This document shows, one piece after another, positions 63,902 through 64,000 of a stretch of 64,000 nt of DNA. How positions within the stretch are numbered: the first letter of the stretch is position 1; each line of letters begins with the position of its first letter. Made by a program: the position numbers and the translations under genes. The stretch is from Kudoa neothunni (Eukaryota; Cnidaria). The DNA lies in NCBI GenBank assembly GCA_964304625.1, contig OZ199840.1, forward strand, positions 6,076,001 through 6,140,000, written 5' to 3'. The notes below the pieces were generated by a model. That model ran no database searches. It was not told the origin of the DNA and saw only the letters and a list, made by a program, of their open reading frames with translations.

Positions 63902-64000
63902 TTAACCTTTCGGGCGCCTCCAAATTTACTTTACATTTTGTGCTTTTTGGGGTCTATTAGACCCTATGTTTTTATGGGCTCATTAAAGGCAGAAATTTTT
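63902..64000 (+). mobile_element. left end of another piggyBac-like element
   Basis: It starts TTAACCTTTCGGGCGCCTCC and contains GGGGTCTATTAGACCC. Over about 100 bases it is nearly the reverse complement of 55407-55505, so it belongs to the same family as the element at 53629. It runs off the window. Confidence 0.85.

Larger units (their letters stand above)
61181..64000. other. non-genic end of the window
   Basis: AT-rich. It contains the hAT MITE at 62558-63157 and the start of a piggyBac-like element at 63902. The promoter of POMT2 should lie just right of 61180. No gene model is seen. Confidence 0.55.

Noticed and set aside
53629-64000. POMT2 captured between inverted piggyBac ends
   Set aside because: The end at 55505 closes the element lying to its left, and the end at 63902 opens an element to its right; POMT2 lies between two elements, not inside one.
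1-64000. CRISPR arrays, bacterial operons or prophage
   Set aside because: No direct-repeat/spacer arrays; all convincing genes are spliced and metazoan.

Overview
This window is nuclear DNA from a multicellular animal. It is AT-rich (visibly about 70% A+T). Its genes have metazoan-specific architecture: a Brachyury T-box factor, a Caspr/neurexin-IV adhesion protein, a DLG5-type MAGUK and a protein O-mannosyltransferase. Almost all introns are 31-100 bp with clean GT..AG ends, often with a TAAC/TAAT-like branch site. Such compact genes with diverged but complete metazoan proteins suggest a small, fast-evolving bilaterian (an orthonectid-like genome would fit). The species cannot be named from the sequence. 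All gene models were built by hand by splicing exons so that phases match; they are predictions.

Layout. 0.7-1.5 kb: two tandem small single-pass membrane proteins with PPxY-type tails (+). 1.5-6.7 kb: non-genic. 6.7-9.1 kb: Brachyury (+, 7 exons). 9.1-14.3 kb: non-genic with a dead mariner, a hAT end and piggyBac-like and pogo-like ends. 14.3-15.7 kb: small Tudor-domain protein (+). 15.9-19.9 kb: Caspr/neurexin IV (+, 8 exons). 20.3-20.8 kb: LTO1-like gene (-), convergent with it. 22.8-23.9 kb: unrecognised gene (+). 24.9-25.9 kb: pogo/Tigger element. 27.0-31.0 kb: DLG5-like PDZ-SH3-GUK gene (-, 22 exons). 31-38 kb: gene desert with pogo-type elements and a perfect hairpin. 38.0-38.9 kb: ANP32 (+). 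39.3-40.2 kb: two short genes with signal peptides overlapping by ATGA (+). 40.7-43.4 kb: piggyBac remains. 43.6-48.0 kb: thimet-oligopeptidase-like gene (-) with several frameshifts and a changed zinc-site residue. 49.6-51.1 kb: hAT fossil. 51.1-55.0 kb: a 1.9-kb sequence present twice around a 200-N gap, almost certainly two overlapping contig ends, carrying a piggyBac element. 55.8-57.3 kb: Tigger element. 58.0-61.2 kb: POMT2 (-, 22 exons). 61.2-64 kb: non-genic with a hAT MITE and the start of another piggyBac element.

The genes do not form one pathway. Several belong to epithelial or junction biology: Caspr (septate/paranodal junction), DLG5 (polarity scaffold) and POMT2 (O-mannosylation of surface proteins). 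The most unusual items are the tandem PPxY membrane peptides, the ATGA-overlapping signal-peptide pair, the locally concentrated lesions in the peptidase gene, and a group of TTAA-flanked transposon ends that carry different sequences but share subterminal palindromes.
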